Assembly: GCF_013463155.1 (NCBI RefSeq)
Contig: NZ_CP040781.1
Location: 806,001 to 870,000, forward strand
Direction: 5' to 3'
Origin: Staphylococcus sp. 17KM0847
GTDB taxonomy: Bacteria; Bacillota; Bacilli; Staphylococcales; Staphylococcaceae
Length of the DNA stretch: 64,000 bases
Positions 47,919-60,226 of this stretch are shown piece after piece. The notes under the pieces are model-generated. The model ran no database searches and was not told the origin of the DNA. It worked only from the letters and a program-made list of their open reading frames with translations. The position numbers and the translations under genes are program-made. Each line of letters starts with the position of its first letter. Within the stretch, counting starts at the first letter, position 1.

Positions 47919-49214
47919 ATGTCGAAACATGAAAAAATTATTAAGCACATAGAGGGATTGGCAGTCGGTCAAAAAATATCAGTACGAAAAATAGCGAAAT
48001 ACCTTGATGTGTCAGAAGGAACAGCTTATCGTGCTATCAAAGATGCAGGACAACGTGGTCTAGTTGCGACGATTGATCGTGTAGGTACTGTACGTATTGA
48101 AAAAAAGCCGCGTCAACATCTGGATCATCTTACATTTGGAGAAATTGCTAAAATTATAGAAGGACAGTTTATTGGCGGACGCTCAGGTCAATTCAAAACA
48201 TTGACGAAGTTTGCAATTGGTGCGATGGAAGTGGATAACGTTGTCAACTTTGTATCTAAAAATACATTATTAATCGTTGGTAATCGTCTTGATGTACAGA
48301 AGGCGGCATTGCAAAAAGGCAGTGCTGTGTTAATCACAGGAGGATTTGACACAACAGATGAAATCAAAAGAATTGCTAATGAAAAAGAACTTCCGATCAT
48401 CTCTTCAAATTATGATACGTTTATGGTAGCTAATATCATTAATCGCGCGATGTATAATCAGATGATCAAGAAAGAAATTTTAGTTGTAGAAGATATTGTC
48501 ATTCCAATTGAGCAAACTTCTTATTTAAAAGATACAATGACGGTACAAGATGTACGTGATAAGTCTAATGCCACAGGACACTCACGCTTTCCAGTAGTGG
48601 ATGACTATATCAGGCTGACTGGACTGATTACAAGCCGAGATATTATGAATAGAGAAGTGACAGAACAGTTAGGTAAAGTGATGACTAAACCCCCTATCAG
48701 TGTTCAAATGCATACAACGGTAGCCAGTTGTGCGCACTTGATGATTTGGGAGGGGATAGAACTATTACCAGTAACAGGTACAAACAAGCAACTTATCGGT
48801 GTTATTTCAAGAGAGGATGTCTTGAAGGCGATGCAAGTTGTAGGTAGGCAACCTCAAGTTGGCGAGACCATTAATGACCAAGTGGCAAAACATATTGAAA
48901 TCCGCAACAATCAAATATTTGTTGAAATCACACCACAGCTTACAAATCAATTTGGAACATTAAGCAAATCCGTGTCTGTTGCTATTATTGAAGAAACGAT
49001 AAAAACGGTAATGAGAAAACAAAAAAAAGTTGAAGTCATGATTGAGAACTTAAATATCTTCTATATTAAAACGGTACAAATTGAAACTGAAATTGAAGTA
49101 CGCTATCAAATATTAGACGTTGGACGTAGCTTTGCAAAAATCGAAGTTACGATGCAGAGTGATCAACAGCCTGTTGCTAAAGCATTAATTATGTGTCAGT
49201 TATTAGATAACTAG
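47919..49214 (+). CDS. DRTGG/CBS-domain regulator, YtoI-like
   Basis: 431 residues: N-terminal HTH (VRKIAKYLDVSEGTAYRAIKDA), DRTGG domain, two CBS domains (about 195-310), and a C-terminal hot-dog fold. CBS pairs typically bind adenine nucleotides; YtoI-type proteins are proposed to sense c-di-AMP or AMP. The neighbour nrnA degrades nanoRNA and pAp, which fits a nucleotide-signalling role. nrnA starts 12 nt downstream. Confidence 0.87.
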   Translation: MSKHEKIIKHIEGLAVGQKISVRKIAKYLDVSEGTAYRAIKDAGQRGLVATIDRVGTVRIEKKPRQHLDHLTFGEIAKIIEGQFIGGRSGQFKTLTKFAIGAMEVDNVVNFVSKNTLLIVGNRLDVQKAALQKGSAVLITGGFDTTDEIKRIANEKELPIISSNYDTFMVANIINRAMYNQMIKKEILVVEDIVIPIEQTSYLKDTMTVQDVRDKSNATGHSRFPVVDDYIRLTGLITSRDIMNREVTEQLGKVMTKPPISVQMHTTVASCAHLMIWEGIELLPVTGTNKQLIGVISREDVLKAMQVVGRQPQVGETINDQVAKHIEIRNNQIFVEITPQLTNQFGTLSKSVSVAIIEETIKTVMRKQKKVEVMIENLNIFYIKTVQIETEIEVRYQILDVGRSFAKIEVTMQSDQQPVAKALIMCQLLDN

Positions 49215-49226
49215 GAGGAATACAAG

Positions 49227-50162
49227 ATGATGCACTATGAACAAATATTTGACAAAATTAAACACTATGAAACGGTAATCATTCACCGTCATGTTCGACC
49301 TGATCCGGATGCCTTAGGTTCGCAGTTTGGTTTGAAACGCTATATCCAAGCGAAATATCCTGATAAATCCATTTATGCAGTTGGTACGATGGAACCTTCA
49401 CTTGCTTTTATGGGGGAGCTGGATACGATAGATGATGCGGTTTATGATGAAGCACTTGTCATTGTCTGTGATACAGCGAATACACCACGTATCGATGATG
49501 AACGTTATATCAAAGGGGCAGAAGTGATTAAGATTGATCATCACCCAGCTGTTGATCAATATGGTGATATTCAATTTGTGAATACAGAAGCTTCTTCTAC
49601 AAGTGAAATCATCTACGATATTGTCGAGTCGATCGGTGACACACATTTGTTGAATAAAGAGATTGCCACTGCATTATATTTAGGCATTGTAGGGGATACG
49701 GGGCGTTTCTTATTTAACAATACAACATCAAGAACGATGTACATTGCAAGTGAACTGTTGAAATACAACATTGAACATACACAACTTTTGAACCGACTGG
49801 GTGAAAAAGAACCACACCTTATGCCATTTCAAGGTTATGTTTTACAAAACTTTAAACTTGAAGATAATGGTTTTTGCCAAGTGAAAATTACGAAAGATGT
49901 TTTAGAAACTTATCAGATTGCACCATCTGAAGCCTCATTATTTGTGAATACCATTGCTGACTTAAAAGGGTTACGCGTATGGGTTTTTGCAGTAGATGAA
50001 GGAGAGGAGATTCGCTGTCGCATTCGTTCGAAAGGGATAGTCATTAATGATGTTGCAGCTGACTTTGGAGGCGGCGGTCATCCCAATGCTTCAGGCGTAT
50101 CTGTTGAGAGTTGGGAAGTGTTTGAGCAACTTGCAACACAGCTACGTGCTAAAGTACAGTAA
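49227..50162 (+). CDS. nrnA: Bifunctional oligoribonuclease/pAp phosphatase NrnA
   Basis: DHH-DHHA1 phosphoesterase, 311 residues, degrading 2-5-nt RNAs, pAp, and often pApA from c-di-AMP. Metal motifs [19 protein letters not shown] and IDHHPAVD, and DHHA1 [17 protein letters not shown] precedes ATG 49227. Part of an operon with the YtoI-like gene and dnaE. Confidence 0.95.
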   Translation: MMHYEQIFDKIKHYETVIIHRHVRPDPDALGSQFGLKRYIQAKYPDKSIYAVGTMEPSLAFMGELDTIDDAVYDEALVIVCDTANTPRIDDERYIKGAEVIKIDHHPAVDQYGDIQFVNTEASSTSEIIYDIVESIGDTHLLNKEIATALYLGIVGDTGRFLFNNTTSRTMYIASELLKYNIEHTQLLNRLGEKEPHLMPFQGYVLQNFKLEDNGFCQVKITKDVLETYQIAPSEASLFVNTIADLKGLRVWVFAVDEGEEIRCRIRSKGIVINDVAADFGGGGHPNASGVSVESWEVFEQLATQLRAKVQ

Positions 50163-50194
50163 GGCGTATTGTCTGTTAGAGGAGTGAGAGCAGT

Positions 50195-53100
50195 ATGGTA
50201 GCACATTTAAATATTCATACGGCTTATGATTTGCTGAATTCGACATTGACAGTTGAACGCGCAGTTGAACGGGCAAAAGCAGCTGGATATACAGCGGTAG
50301 CGATTACGGATCACCATGTCATGTATGGTGTTCCGCAATTTTATAAAGCATGTCAACAAGCTGGGATAAAGCCACTATTAGGATTGACAGTGCGTGTGAC
50401 GGACCATTTAACTCAGCGTGATGTCGTTGTATTAGCCAAAAATAATACAGGATTACAACATCTTTTTAAATTGTCTTCAGCTTTAAAGGTCAATCGGCAA
50501 GAAGCATTGGAGGTATGGGAGTTATCCCAATACTTACCACATACAGTAGCTATTTTTAAATATATTCATGATGATACGGTGGATTGGTTGCGTGATTTAC
50601 CAGAGACGACCTCAGTTTATGTAGATGCGCTTTCTTCTGATTATGCGCAGTACCCAAAGGTTTGGGCAAAAGCAGCTTTTTATGCATGTGAAGAAGACCG
50701 AGAAGCAGTCAAAACTTTGGCAGCCATTCGTGACAATACAAAAGTTAATTTAATGCCACATGCTGACGATCAAGACCAACATATCTTAGATGTTCATGCA
50801 CCAGAGTTGGAATCCGTACCTGAACAGTTATTATTGCGTACTGAAGAAGTTGCTGCATTATGTGAAGCACACTTACAATACCATCAGTCGCTATTGCCAG
50901 AGTTTGAAACACCGAATGGCGAGACAGCTAATGATTATTTATGGGAACAGTTAACGACAGCTTTAACTGAACGAAATTTGGTAGCCTCTGAATACCAAGA
51001 ACGTGTTAAATATGAATTCGATGTAATTACGAATATGGGATATGCTGATTACTTTTTAATCGTGAGTGACTTGATTGGATATGCCAAACGTAACGGGATA
51101 CTTGTTGGACCGGGACGTGGATCATCAGCAGGGTCGCTTGTAAGTTATTTGCTAAATATTACGACGATTGACCCTTTAAAGTACGATTTGCTTTTTGAAC
51201 GTTTTTTAAATCCTGAACGTGTTACGATGCCTGATATTGATATTGACTTTGAAGATACACAACGTGAAAAAGTCATTCAATATGTTCAGGAAAAGTATGG
51301 AGATTATCGTGTGTCTGGTATTATCACATTCGGACATCTTTTAGCTAAAGCCGTTGCACGAGATGTCGGGCGAGTATTAGGCTTTGAAGAAGCGGAATTA
51401 AGCGAAGCCTCCAAACTTATCTCTGGCAGTGGTGCATCGACATTAAAAGAAGCGTATACGTTTGAACCATTCCGTATATTTGTTCATCGTAATCATCAAC
51501 ATGAACGTTGGTACAAGTTGTGCTGTGAGCTGGAAGGGTTACCACGTAATACGTCAACACATGCAGCAGGTGTGATTGTTAATGATCGCCCTCTATATGA
51601 GTTCATTCCTTTAACAGAAGGAGATACGGGTCTGTTAACGCAGTGGACTATGACAGAAGCAGAACAAATTGGTTTATTGAAAATTGATTTTTTAGGGTTG
51701 AAAAACTTAACCATTATCCATCAAATTATTAAACAAGTGGCACGAGATACAGGTGTACACATTGATATAGAGCGTATTCCATTTGATGATGCTGCCGTAT
51801 TCAATATGCTATCTAAAGGTGAGACAACAGGCATTTTCCAATTGGAATCACAAGGGGTACGTGATGTATTAAAGCGATTGCAGCCGGAACATTTTGAGGA
51901 TATTGTAGCGGTGACATCATTGTATCGACCGGGTCCTATGGATGAAATTCCAACATATATTGAACGGAGACATCATCCGTCACAAGTTGCTTATTTGCAT
52001 CCCGATTTAGCGCCTATTTTAGCGCGAACCTATGGTGTAATTGTCTATCAAGAGCAAATTATGCAGATTGCAAGTCAGTTTGCAGGATTTAGCTATGGTG
52101 AAGCGGATATTTTGCGACGTGCTATGAGTAAAAAAAATCGAGAAGTCTTAGAAAGTGAGCGACAACATTTTATTGATGGTGCATATGACAAAGGCTATAA
52201 TCAGCAATTAAGTGCACAAATATTTGATTTGATTTTAAAGTTTGCTGATTATGGCTTTCCACGTGCACACGCAGTCAGTTATTCGAAAATCGCCTATATT
52301 ATGTCATATTTGAAGGTGCATTACACACCGTATTTTTACGCCAATATTTTAACCAATGTGATTAATAATGAAGAGAAAACAGCACAGTTTATTCAAGAGG
52401 CAAAGCAACAAAAAATAAAGGTACACGCTCCGAATATTAACAAAAGTCAATGGCGTTACATCGCAAGCCAAGAAGGTATTTTTATTTCTTTAGGTGCAAT
52501 TAAAGGAGTAGGCTACAACAGTGTACAAGCGATATTAAATGAGCGTTACGAAAATGGCGCATACAAAGACTTTTTTGATTTTTGTGATCGTCTACCGAAT
52601 CGTGTGCGTACACGGCGATTGTTGGAGGCCCTTATTTTTTCAGGTGCATTGGATGGCTTTGGTAAAAATAGAGCCACTTTGCTCGCATCGATTGATCATG
52701 TCGCAGATACAAATTCAGAACTCGATCAATCGATTATTCAGGGATTTGCTACGGTGAAGAAGGCGTATCATGAAGTTGATGAGATGTCGGATGAAGCATT
52801 AAGTCGTCATGAGAAGCAGTACTTAGGTTTCTATATTTCTATGCATCCTATGGAAAAGCTATTTCTACGCAAACAATATTTAGGGATTCATCACTTACAA
52901 CGCCAAGCGGTCCATCAACCGATATTAATCCATATAGAGCGAATCAAAATCATTCGGACAAAGAAAGGGCAACAGATGGCGTTTATTCGCTTAAATGATG
53001 GTAAGCATAGTATTGAAGGGGTTATATTTCCAAGTGCCTACCAGCAGTTATCGTTTGAGCTTGAAAAAAATCAACCTTATATCGTATGGGGAAAATTTGA

Positions 53101-53380
53101 ACAGCGTGAGCATAAATGGCAGATGATTGTCAACCACTTAATGTCATTAGCAGACTATGAACATCAAAAGTTGACACAAGCCGTGCAAATTGTCATTCGT
53201 CAAAAGTTAAATGATATACAGGCAGCCTATGTATCACAGCAGATGTCTAATGGGGTATCAGTAGTATTGTTTGATGAATCATCTCATCGAATGACGCAAA
53301 TCGGCAAGATTGAAGCGCAGTCACATATTATAGAAGAATTTATACAATTATTTGAACCAGACCATATTCGTTTATTATAA
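50195..53380 (+). CDS. dnaE: DNA polymerase III alpha subunit DnaE
   Basis: Second replicative polymerase of Firmicutes, extending RNA primers for PolC. 1061 residues: PHP domain (HLNIHTAYDLLNS, ITDHHVMYG), catalytic palm GPGRGSSAGSLVSYL with PDIDIDFED, fingers, tandem HhH and OB fold (HIERIKIIRTKKGQQMAFI). It lacks the long C-terminal tau-binding region of E. coli DnaE, as usual for this group. AGAGGAG precedes ATG 50195. Confidence 0.96.
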   Translation: MVAHLNIHTAYDLLNSTLTVERAVERAKAAGYTAVAITDHHVMYGVPQFYKACQQAGIKPLLGLTVRVTDHLTQRDVVVLAKNNTGLQHLFKLSSALKVNRQEALEVWELSQYLPHTVAIFKYIHDDTVDWLRDLPETTSVYVDALSSDYAQYPKVWAKAAFYACEEDREAVKTLAAIRDNTKVNLMPHADDQDQHILDVHAPELESVPEQLLLRTEEVAALCEAHLQYHQSLLPEFETPNGETANDYLWEQLTTALTERNLVASEYQERVKYEFDVITNMGYADYFLIVSDLIGYAKRNGILVGPGRGSSAGSLVSYLLNITTIDPLKYDLLFERFLNPERVTMPDIDIDFEDTQREKVIQYVQEKYGDYRVSGIITFGHLLAKAVARDVGRVLGFEEAELSEASKLISGSGASTLKEAYTFEPFRIFVHRNHQHERWYKLCCELEGLPRNTSTHAAGVIVNDRPLYEFIPLTEGDTGLLTQWTMTEAEQIGLLKIDFLGLKNLTIIHQIIKQVARDTGVHIDIERIPFDDAAVFNMLSKGETTGIFQLESQGVRDVLKRLQPEHFEDIVAVTSLYRPGPMDEIPTYIERRHHPSQVAYLHPDLAPILARTYGVIVYQEQIMQIASQFAGFSYGEADILRRAMSKKNREVLESERQHFIDGAYDKGYNQQLSAQIFDLILKFADYGFPRAHAVSYSKIAYIMSYLKVHYTPYFYANILTNVINNEEKTAQFIQEAKQQKIKVHAPNINKSQWRYIASQEGIFISLGAIKGVGYNSVQAILNERYENGAYKDFFDFCDRLPNRVRTRRLLEALIFSGALDGFGKNRATLLASIDHVADTNSELDQSIIQGFATVKKAYHEVDEMSDEALSRHEKQYLGFYISMHPMEKLFLRKQYLGIHHLQRQAVHQPILIHIERIKIIRTKKGQQMAFIRLNDGKHSIEGVIFPSAYQQLSFELEKNQPYIVWGKFEQREHKWQMIVNHLMSLADYEHQKLTQAVQIVIRQKLNDIQAAYVSQQMSNGVSVVLFDESSHRMTQIGKIEAQSHIIEEFIQLFEPDHIRLL

Positions 53381-53440
53381 TAGTAAAGATCAGTTTAAGA
53401 CCTAGTCATAAAAATTGATTAACTACCAAGAGATGCCGTT

Positions 53441-53468
53441 TTGATATAGGTATGAACTGTGCTATAGT
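53441..53468 (+). promoter_or_regulatory. Promoter of malic enzyme/acc operon
   Basis: TTGATA, 16 bp, TATAGT, 74 bp upstream of the next gene. Confidence 0.6.
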
Positions 53469-53542
53469 ATAAGGAAATTGACGATTGACTTATACTATTG
53501 CATATATTGCAACATTGAGAAAAGTAACGGAGATGATAAGAG

Positions 53543-54784
53543 ATGTCTTTAAGAGATGACGCATTGCATATGCATTTAGAAAATCAAGGCAAGCTAGCCG
53601 TAAGTCCTAAAGTGAAAGTGACAAATAAACAAGAGCTCAGTTTAGCTTACTCACCGGGAGTGGCAGAGCCGTGTAAAGATATACACGAAAGACCGAGTAA
53701 AGTATATGATTATACGATGAAAAGCAATACTGTCGCAGTCATTTCAGATGGTACGGCTGTTTTAGGTCTTGGTCATATCGGTGCCGAAGCAAGTATTCCT
53801 GTCATGGAAGGTAAAGCCGTATTATTTAAAAGTTTTTCCGGTGTTGATGGTATTCCATTGTCATTGGCAACAACAGATACTGAGGAAATCATACGCACTG
53901 TGAAATTATTAGAACCTAACTTTGGTGGTGTGAATTTAGAAGATATTTCCGCACCACGCTGTTTTGAAATAGAAGAACGTTTGAAAAAGGAAACAAAAAT
54001 TCCTGTATTTCATGATGATCAGCACGGTACGGCGATTGTAACAGTCGCAGGACTTATTAATGCATTGCGTATTGTAGATAAAGACTTAGCTAATATTAAA
54101 GTCGTATTGAACGGGGCGGGTGCCGCTGGTATCGCCATCGTTAAGCTCTTGTATTCATATGGTGTGCGCAATATGATCATGTGTGATTCGCAAGGTGCGA
54201 TTTATGAAGGACGTCCACACGGAATGAATGAAACAAAAGTGACTGTTGCTAAATGGACAAATAACGACAAACAAGAAGGTAAATTGAAAGATGTGATACG
54301 TGACGCGGATGTCTTTATCGGTGTCTCTGTTGCAAATGCTTTAAGTGAAGAGATGGTCAAGTCGATGGCGGATCAGCCGATTATTTTTGCGATGGCAAAT
54401 CCAAACCCTGAAATCACGCCAGATCAAGCAAAGGCAGCAGGTGCAAAAGTGATTGGTACAGGACGTTCAGATTTTCCAAACCAAATTAACAACGTTCTCG
54501 CTTTTCCGGGTATTTTCCGAGGGGCTTTAGATGTACGTGCAACACATATTAATGAAGCAATGAAACGTGCCGCGGTAGAAGCGATTGCTAACTTGATTGA
54601 TGAAGCAGAACGCAATCCAGACTATGTCATCCCAGAACCATTTGATTATCGTGTAGCTCCATCTGTTGCAAGAGCAGTAGCGAGAGCAGCGATGGAATCC
54701 GGTGTAGCTAGAATAGAAGTAGACCCCGAAGCAGTTTACAATGACACAATCGCACGATCAGACCTGAAAAAACCAAACGAATAG
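53543..54784 (+). CDS. NAD(P)-dependent malic enzyme
   Basis: Oxidative decarboxylation of malate to pyruvate. 413 residues, short bacterial type. LSLAYSPGVAEPCKDI, the metal/active-site region FHDDQHGTAIV and NAD loop VLNGAGAAGIAIVKLL. Followed by accD and accA after 39 nt: pyruvate and NAD(P)H production coupled to fatty acid synthesis. Coenzyme preference cannot be read with certainty. Confidence 0.94.
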   Translation: MSLRDDALHMHLENQGKLAVSPKVKVTNKQELSLAYSPGVAEPCKDIHERPSKVYDYTMKSNTVAVISDGTAVLGLGHIGAEASIPVMEGKAVLFKSFSGVDGIPLSLATTDTEEIIRTVKLLEPNFGGVNLEDISAPRCFEIEERLKKETKIPVFHDDQHGTAIVTVAGLINALRIVDKDLANIKVVLNGAGAAGIAIVKLLYSYGVRNMIMCDSQGAIYEGRPHGMNETKVTVAKWTNNDKQEGKLKDVIRDADVFIGVSVANALSEEMVKSMADQPIIFAMANPNPEITPDQAKAAGAKVIGTGRSDFPNQINNVLAFPGIFRGALDVRATHINEAMKRAAVEAIANLIDEAERNPDYVIPEPFDYRVAPSVARAVARAAMESGVARIEVDPEAVYNDTIARSDLKKPNE

Positions 54785-54823
54785 GTAGCAAACTGTATCT
54801 ATGGAGTTGTGGAGGTAAAAAAT

Positions 54824-55684
54824 ATGTTTAAAGACTTTTTTAATCGTAATTCGAAAAAGAAAAAGTATGTGACAGTCCAAGATTCAAAGCAAAATGAAGT
54901 TCCAGAAGGCATTATGACGAAGTGTCCAAGCTGCAAGAAAATTATGTACACGAAAGAACTTACAGAAAATCTTAATGTTTGTTTTAATTGTGATCATCAT
55001 ATTCAGTTATCTGCGCATGATCGCATTGCAGCTATTTCAGATACAGGGACATTTGAAGAGTTTGACCAAGGGATGACCTCTGCAAACCCATTGAACTTTC
55101 CAGGTTATGAAGAAAAGATAGAAAAAGATCAAACGAAGACAGGGATGAACGAAGCGATTGTGACAGGGGTTGCACAGTTAAACGGTATTCCATTTGGAGT
55201 GGGTGTGATGGACCCACGTTTTCGTATGGGAAGTATGGGCTCTGTCGTCGGTGAAAAAATATGTCGTGTTGTAGATTATTGTACAGCACATCGATTGCCA
55301 TTTGTTTTGTTTACAGCATCAGGCGGTGCACGTATGCAAGAAGGGATTATTTCTTTAATGCAAATGGCGAAAACATCTGTATCATTAGAACGTCATTCTG
55401 AGGCAGGACTGTTGTTTATTTCATATATGACACATCCAACAACAGGTGGTGTATCCGCAAGTTTTGCATCAGTGGGTGATATTAACTTAGCTGAACCTAA
55501 GGCATTGATTGGTTTTGCAGGTCGTCGTGTTATCGAACAAACAATTAACGAAAAGTTACCAGATGACTTCCAAACAGCTGAATTTTTATTAGAGCATGGT
55601 CAGTTGGACAAAGTAGTACATCGAAGTGATATGAAAGAGACACTTGCAACACTATTTGACATGCATCGTGAGGTGAAAAAATAA
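54824..55684 (+). CDS. accD: Acetyl-CoA carboxylase carboxyltransferase beta subunit
   Basis: Transfers CO2 from biotin to acetyl-CoA with AccA. 286 residues from ATG 54824 (GGAGG upstream; earlier GTG 54809 overlaps the ribosome site). N-terminal four-cysteine zinc ribbon (CPSCKKIMY...CFNCDHH), then the crotonase-like core ([22 protein letters not shown]). Stop overlaps the accA start by one base (TAATG). Confidence 0.97.
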   Translation: MFKDFFNRNSKKKKYVTVQDSKQNEVPEGIMTKCPSCKKIMYTKELTENLNVCFNCDHHIQLSAHDRIAAISDTGTFEEFDQGMTSANPLNFPGYEEKIEKDQTKTGMNEAIVTGVAQLNGIPFGVGVMDPRFRMGSMGSVVGEKICRVVDYCTAHRLPFVLFTASGGARMQEGIISLMQMAKTSVSLERHSEAGLLFISYMTHPTTGGVSASFASVGDINLAEPKALIGFAGRRVIEQTINEKLPDDFQTAEFLLEHGQLDKVVHRSDMKETLATLFDMHREVKK

Positions 55685-56628
55685 TGTTAGAATTTGAAAA
55701 ATCAATTGAAGCCATCCAAAAGAAAATTCAATCATTAAAAGATGCGCAAGTCAAAAACGATGTAGACCTCACAGATGAAATAGAGATGTTAGAAGCAGCT
55801 TTGGAAAATGAAAAAGTTAAAGTCTATACCTCCTTAAAATCTTGGGATCGTGTTCAACTTGCACGTTTACCAGAACGTCCAACGTTACTGGACTATATTC
55901 CTTACATATTTGATCACTTTATAGAGTTTCATGGTGATCGTAACTTTCGAGATGATCCATCGATGATTGGTGGTGTAGCTTATTTCAACGGACAACCTGT
56001 TACTGTTATTGGGCAACAGCGTGGAAAAGATACGAAAGACAACATTTATCGTAACTTTGGAATGGCACATCCTGAAGGTTATCGAAAAGCTTTGCGCTTA
56101 ATGAAACAAGCAGAAAAGTTTCAGCGTCCGATTTTCACGTTTATTGATACAAAAGGTGCATATCCGGGGAAAGCTGCCGAAGAGCGTGGACAAAGTGAAT
56201 CCATTGCACGTAACCTCGTCGAAATGGCAGGACTCACTGTTCCAGTCATTGCCATAGTGATCGGCGAAGGAGGAAGTGGTGGTGCGCTAGGCTTAGGTGT
56301 TGCCAATCGTCTCTTAATGCTTGAGAACAGCACATATTCGGTGATTTCGCCAGAAGGTGCAGCAGGTATTTTGTGGAAAGACAGTTCACTTGCTAAAATC
56401 GCTGCAGAAACGATGAAAATTACAGCATATGATTTATTAGAACTGAACATCATAGATCAAGTTGTGAAAGAACCTCTCGGCGGTGCACATCATGATGTTG
56501 AAACACAAGCCAACCGCATTAAGAAGGCATTCTCACATCATTTACAAGATTTTGCGAATATGACACCAGAAGACATACGCGAAGATCGCTATCAAAAGTT
56601 TAGAAACATTGGAACATTTGTAGAATAA
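55684..56628 (+). CDS. accA: Acetyl-CoA carboxylase carboxyltransferase alpha subunit
   Basis: Binds carboxybiotin; A2B2 complex with AccD. 314 residues: N-terminal coiled coil ([15 protein letters not shown]), then the crotonase-fold core ([44 protein letters not shown]). Translationally coupled to accD. Followed by a strong terminator. Confidence 0.97.
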   Translation: MLEFEKSIEAIQKKIQSLKDAQVKNDVDLTDEIEMLEAALENEKVKVYTSLKSWDRVQLARLPERPTLLDYIPYIFDHFIEFHGDRNFRDDPSMIGGVAYFNGQPVTVIGQQRGKDTKDNIYRNFGMAHPEGYRKALRLMKQAEKFQRPIFTFIDTKGAYPGKAAEERGQSESIARNLVEMAGLTVPVIAIVIGEGGSGGALGLGVANRLLMLENSTYSVISPEGAAGILWKDSSLAKIAAETMKITAYDLLELNIIDQVVKEPLGGAHHDVETQANRIKKAFSHHLQDFANMTPEDIREDRYQKFRNIGTFVE

Positions 56629-56638
56629 TCACTCTATC

Positions 56639-56678
56639 AATCCAGTTACTGCAATTGAAAAGCAGTAGCTGGATTTTT
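56639..56678 (+). terminator. accA terminator
   Basis: AATCCAGTTACTGC pairs with GCAGTAGCTGGATT, followed by TTT. Confidence 0.9.
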
Positions 56679-58092
<1,414 letters not shown>

Positions 58093-58111
58093 CTTGTAGG
58101 AGGCATTAGCA

Positions 58112-59872
58112 ATGAAAAAGACAAAAATTGTATGTACGATTGGACCAGCATCTGAATCAGAAGAGATGTTAGAAAAGTTAATGAAAGCAGGTATGAACGT
58201 AGCGCGTTTGAACTTCTCACACGGTTCACATGAAGAACATGCTGCGCGTATTACTTCAATTCGTAAAGTAGCACAAAAGTTAAATAAAAATATCGGGATT
58301 TTATTAGATACAAAAGGGCCTGAAATTCGAACACACGATATGAAGGACGGTAGCATTACATTACAAAAAGGTGCAGATGTTACAGTAAGTATGCGCCAAG
58401 TTGAAGGAACAGCTGACAAGTTTTCAGTAACATACCCACAGTTAATCGATGATATTGAAGTCGGTTCATATATTTTATTAGACGATGGCTTGATTGAACT
58501 AGAAGTTAAAGTCATTGATAAAGCAGCTGGAGAAGTGCATTGTAAAGTTTTAAATACAGGTGAGCTTAAAAACAAAAAAGGTGTCAACTTACCGGGCGTG
58601 CGTGTCAACTTACCGGGTATTACAGAGAAGGATGCAGAAGACATTCGTTTTGGTATCGAACAAGATGTTGACTTTATCGCAGCAAGTTTTGTGCGCCGTG
58701 CGAGCGATGTACTTGAAATCCGTAAAATTTTAGAAGAAGAAAAGAATGATATTATTAGCATCATTCCTAAAATTGAAAACCAAGAAGGTATTGAAAACAT
58801 TGATGAAATTTTAGAAGTATCTGATGGTCTAATGGTTGCACGTGGTGACATGGGTGTTGAAATTCCTGCTGAAACGGTACCAATCGTGCAAAAAGACCTG
58901 ATCCGTAAATGTAATAAACTGGGTAAACCTGTCATTACAGCTACACAAATGTTAGATTCTATGCAACGTAATCCACGTGCGACACGTGCAGAAGCTTCAG
59001 ATGTTGCCAATGCGATTTATGATGGTACAGATGCAGTCATGTTATCAGGGGAAACAGCAGCAGGTGCATACCCTGAAGAAGCAGTTATTGCGATGAACAA
59101 TATTGCATGTGCAGCAGAACAAGCACAAGATTATAAAAAGTTATTATCTGATCGTACTAAACTTGTGGAAACATCATTAGTCAATGCGATTGGTGTATCA
59201 GCAGCACATACGGCACTCAATTTAAATGTAAAAGCGATTGTTGCAGCAACAGAAAGTGGTAATACAGCACGTACCATTTCGAAATATCGTCCGAAATCTG
59301 ACATTATCGCTGTAACACCAAGAGCAACAACGGCAAGACAATGTACATTGATCTGGGGTGTATATCCAGTGATTCGCGAAGGCATCTACACAACAGATGA
59401 ATTGTTGAACAATGCTGTCGCAACAGCTGTGGAAACAGGTCGCGTCATTAATGGTGACTTAATCATTATTACAGCAGGGGTACCAACTGGAGAAACAGGT
59501 ACAACGAACTTGATGAAACTTCATCTTATTGGTGAAGATGTCGCAAGTGGTCAAGGTATTGGTCGCACATCAGCAGTTGGACGTACCGTTGTCGTTCAAA
59601 ATGCTAAAGAATTAGAAGGCAAAAACCTTGCAGGAGCAGTTATTGTTACACCGTCAATCGATGAAGCGATGGTACCTTATTTAGACCAAGTTGCAGCCTT
59701 AGTCACAGAAGAAGGCGGTTTAACATCTCCAAGTGCCATCATTGGATTGGAAAAAGCCATTCCAACAGTTGTAGGTATTGATAACGTCACATCTGTTATT
59801 CCAGATGATATGCTCGTTACAGTAGATGCAGCTCAAGGTAAAATCTTTGAAGGCTATGCAAACGTACTTTAA
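58112..59872 (+). CDS. pyk: Pyruvate kinase
   Basis: Last step of glycolysis. 586 residues, the long Gram-positive form with an extra C-terminal PEP-utiliser-like domain (about 475-586, [20 protein letters not shown]). Core motifs: [71 protein letters not shown] precedes ATG 58112. Confidence 0.97.
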   Translation: MKKTKIVCTIGPASESEEMLEKLMKAGMNVARLNFSHGSHEEHAARITSIRKVAQKLNKNIGILLDTKGPEIRTHDMKDGSITLQKGADVTVSMRQVEGTADKFSVTYPQLIDDIEVGSYILLDDGLIELEVKVIDKAAGEVHCKVLNTGELKNKKGVNLPGVRVNLPGITEKDAEDIRFGIEQDVDFIAASFVRRASDVLEIRKILEEEKNDIISIIPKIENQEGIENIDEILEVSDGLMVARGDMGVEIPAETVPIVQKDLIRKCNKLGKPVITATQMLDSMQRNPRATRAEASDVANAIYDGTDAVMLSGETAAGAYPEEAVIAMNNIACAAEQAQDYKKLLSDRTKLVETSLVNAIGVSAAHTALNLNVKAIVAATESGNTARTISKYRPKSDIIAVTPRATTARQCTLIWGVYPVIREGIYTTDELLNNAVATAVETGRVINGDLIIITAGVPTGETGTTNLMKLHLIGEDVASGQGIGRTSAVGRTVVVQNAKELEGKNLAGAVIVTPSIDEAMVPYLDQVAALVTEEGGLTSPSAIIGLEKAIPTVVGIDNVTSVIPDDMLVTVDAAQGKIFEGYANVL

Positions 59873-59900
59873 ACTTTAAAATAAAGCATGATTATTATTA

Positions 59901-59949
59901 GAGAAGTAGACAGAAATCTTATGAATAGGGTTTCTGTACTACTTCTTTT
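59901..59949 (+). terminator. pyk terminator
   Basis: AGAAGTAGACAGAAA pairs with TTTCTGTACTACTTCT, then TTT. The rest of 59950-60144 shows nothing recognisable. Confidence 0.85.
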
Positions 59950-60144
59950 GTTATCAAAATGTGTAACTTTATCATCATTATTAGTTATAGTGATTGATAA
60001 ATAAATGAAAAGAAATGGGAGCAAAGCGTTTTAAAAGTGATGAAAAGAGTGAAAACCCCTGATGTTATCACGTTTATATTCTGAGATAAACAGAAATTCG
60101 TAAAATATTTTCAGATAATTCTAACTTAGTGCGTTCTTAAAATG

Positions 60145-60173
60145 TTCACAAAGTTAATAGAATTCGATATAAT
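60145..60173 (+). promoter_or_regulatory. gltA promoter
   Basis: TTCACA, 17 bp, TATAAT, with the RBS AAAGGGG downstream before ATG 60227. Confidence 0.75.
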
Positions 60174-60226
60174 AGCTAATGAAAGCCATTACAAAAGAAC
60201 GAATATACAGTAAAGGGGAAATTACT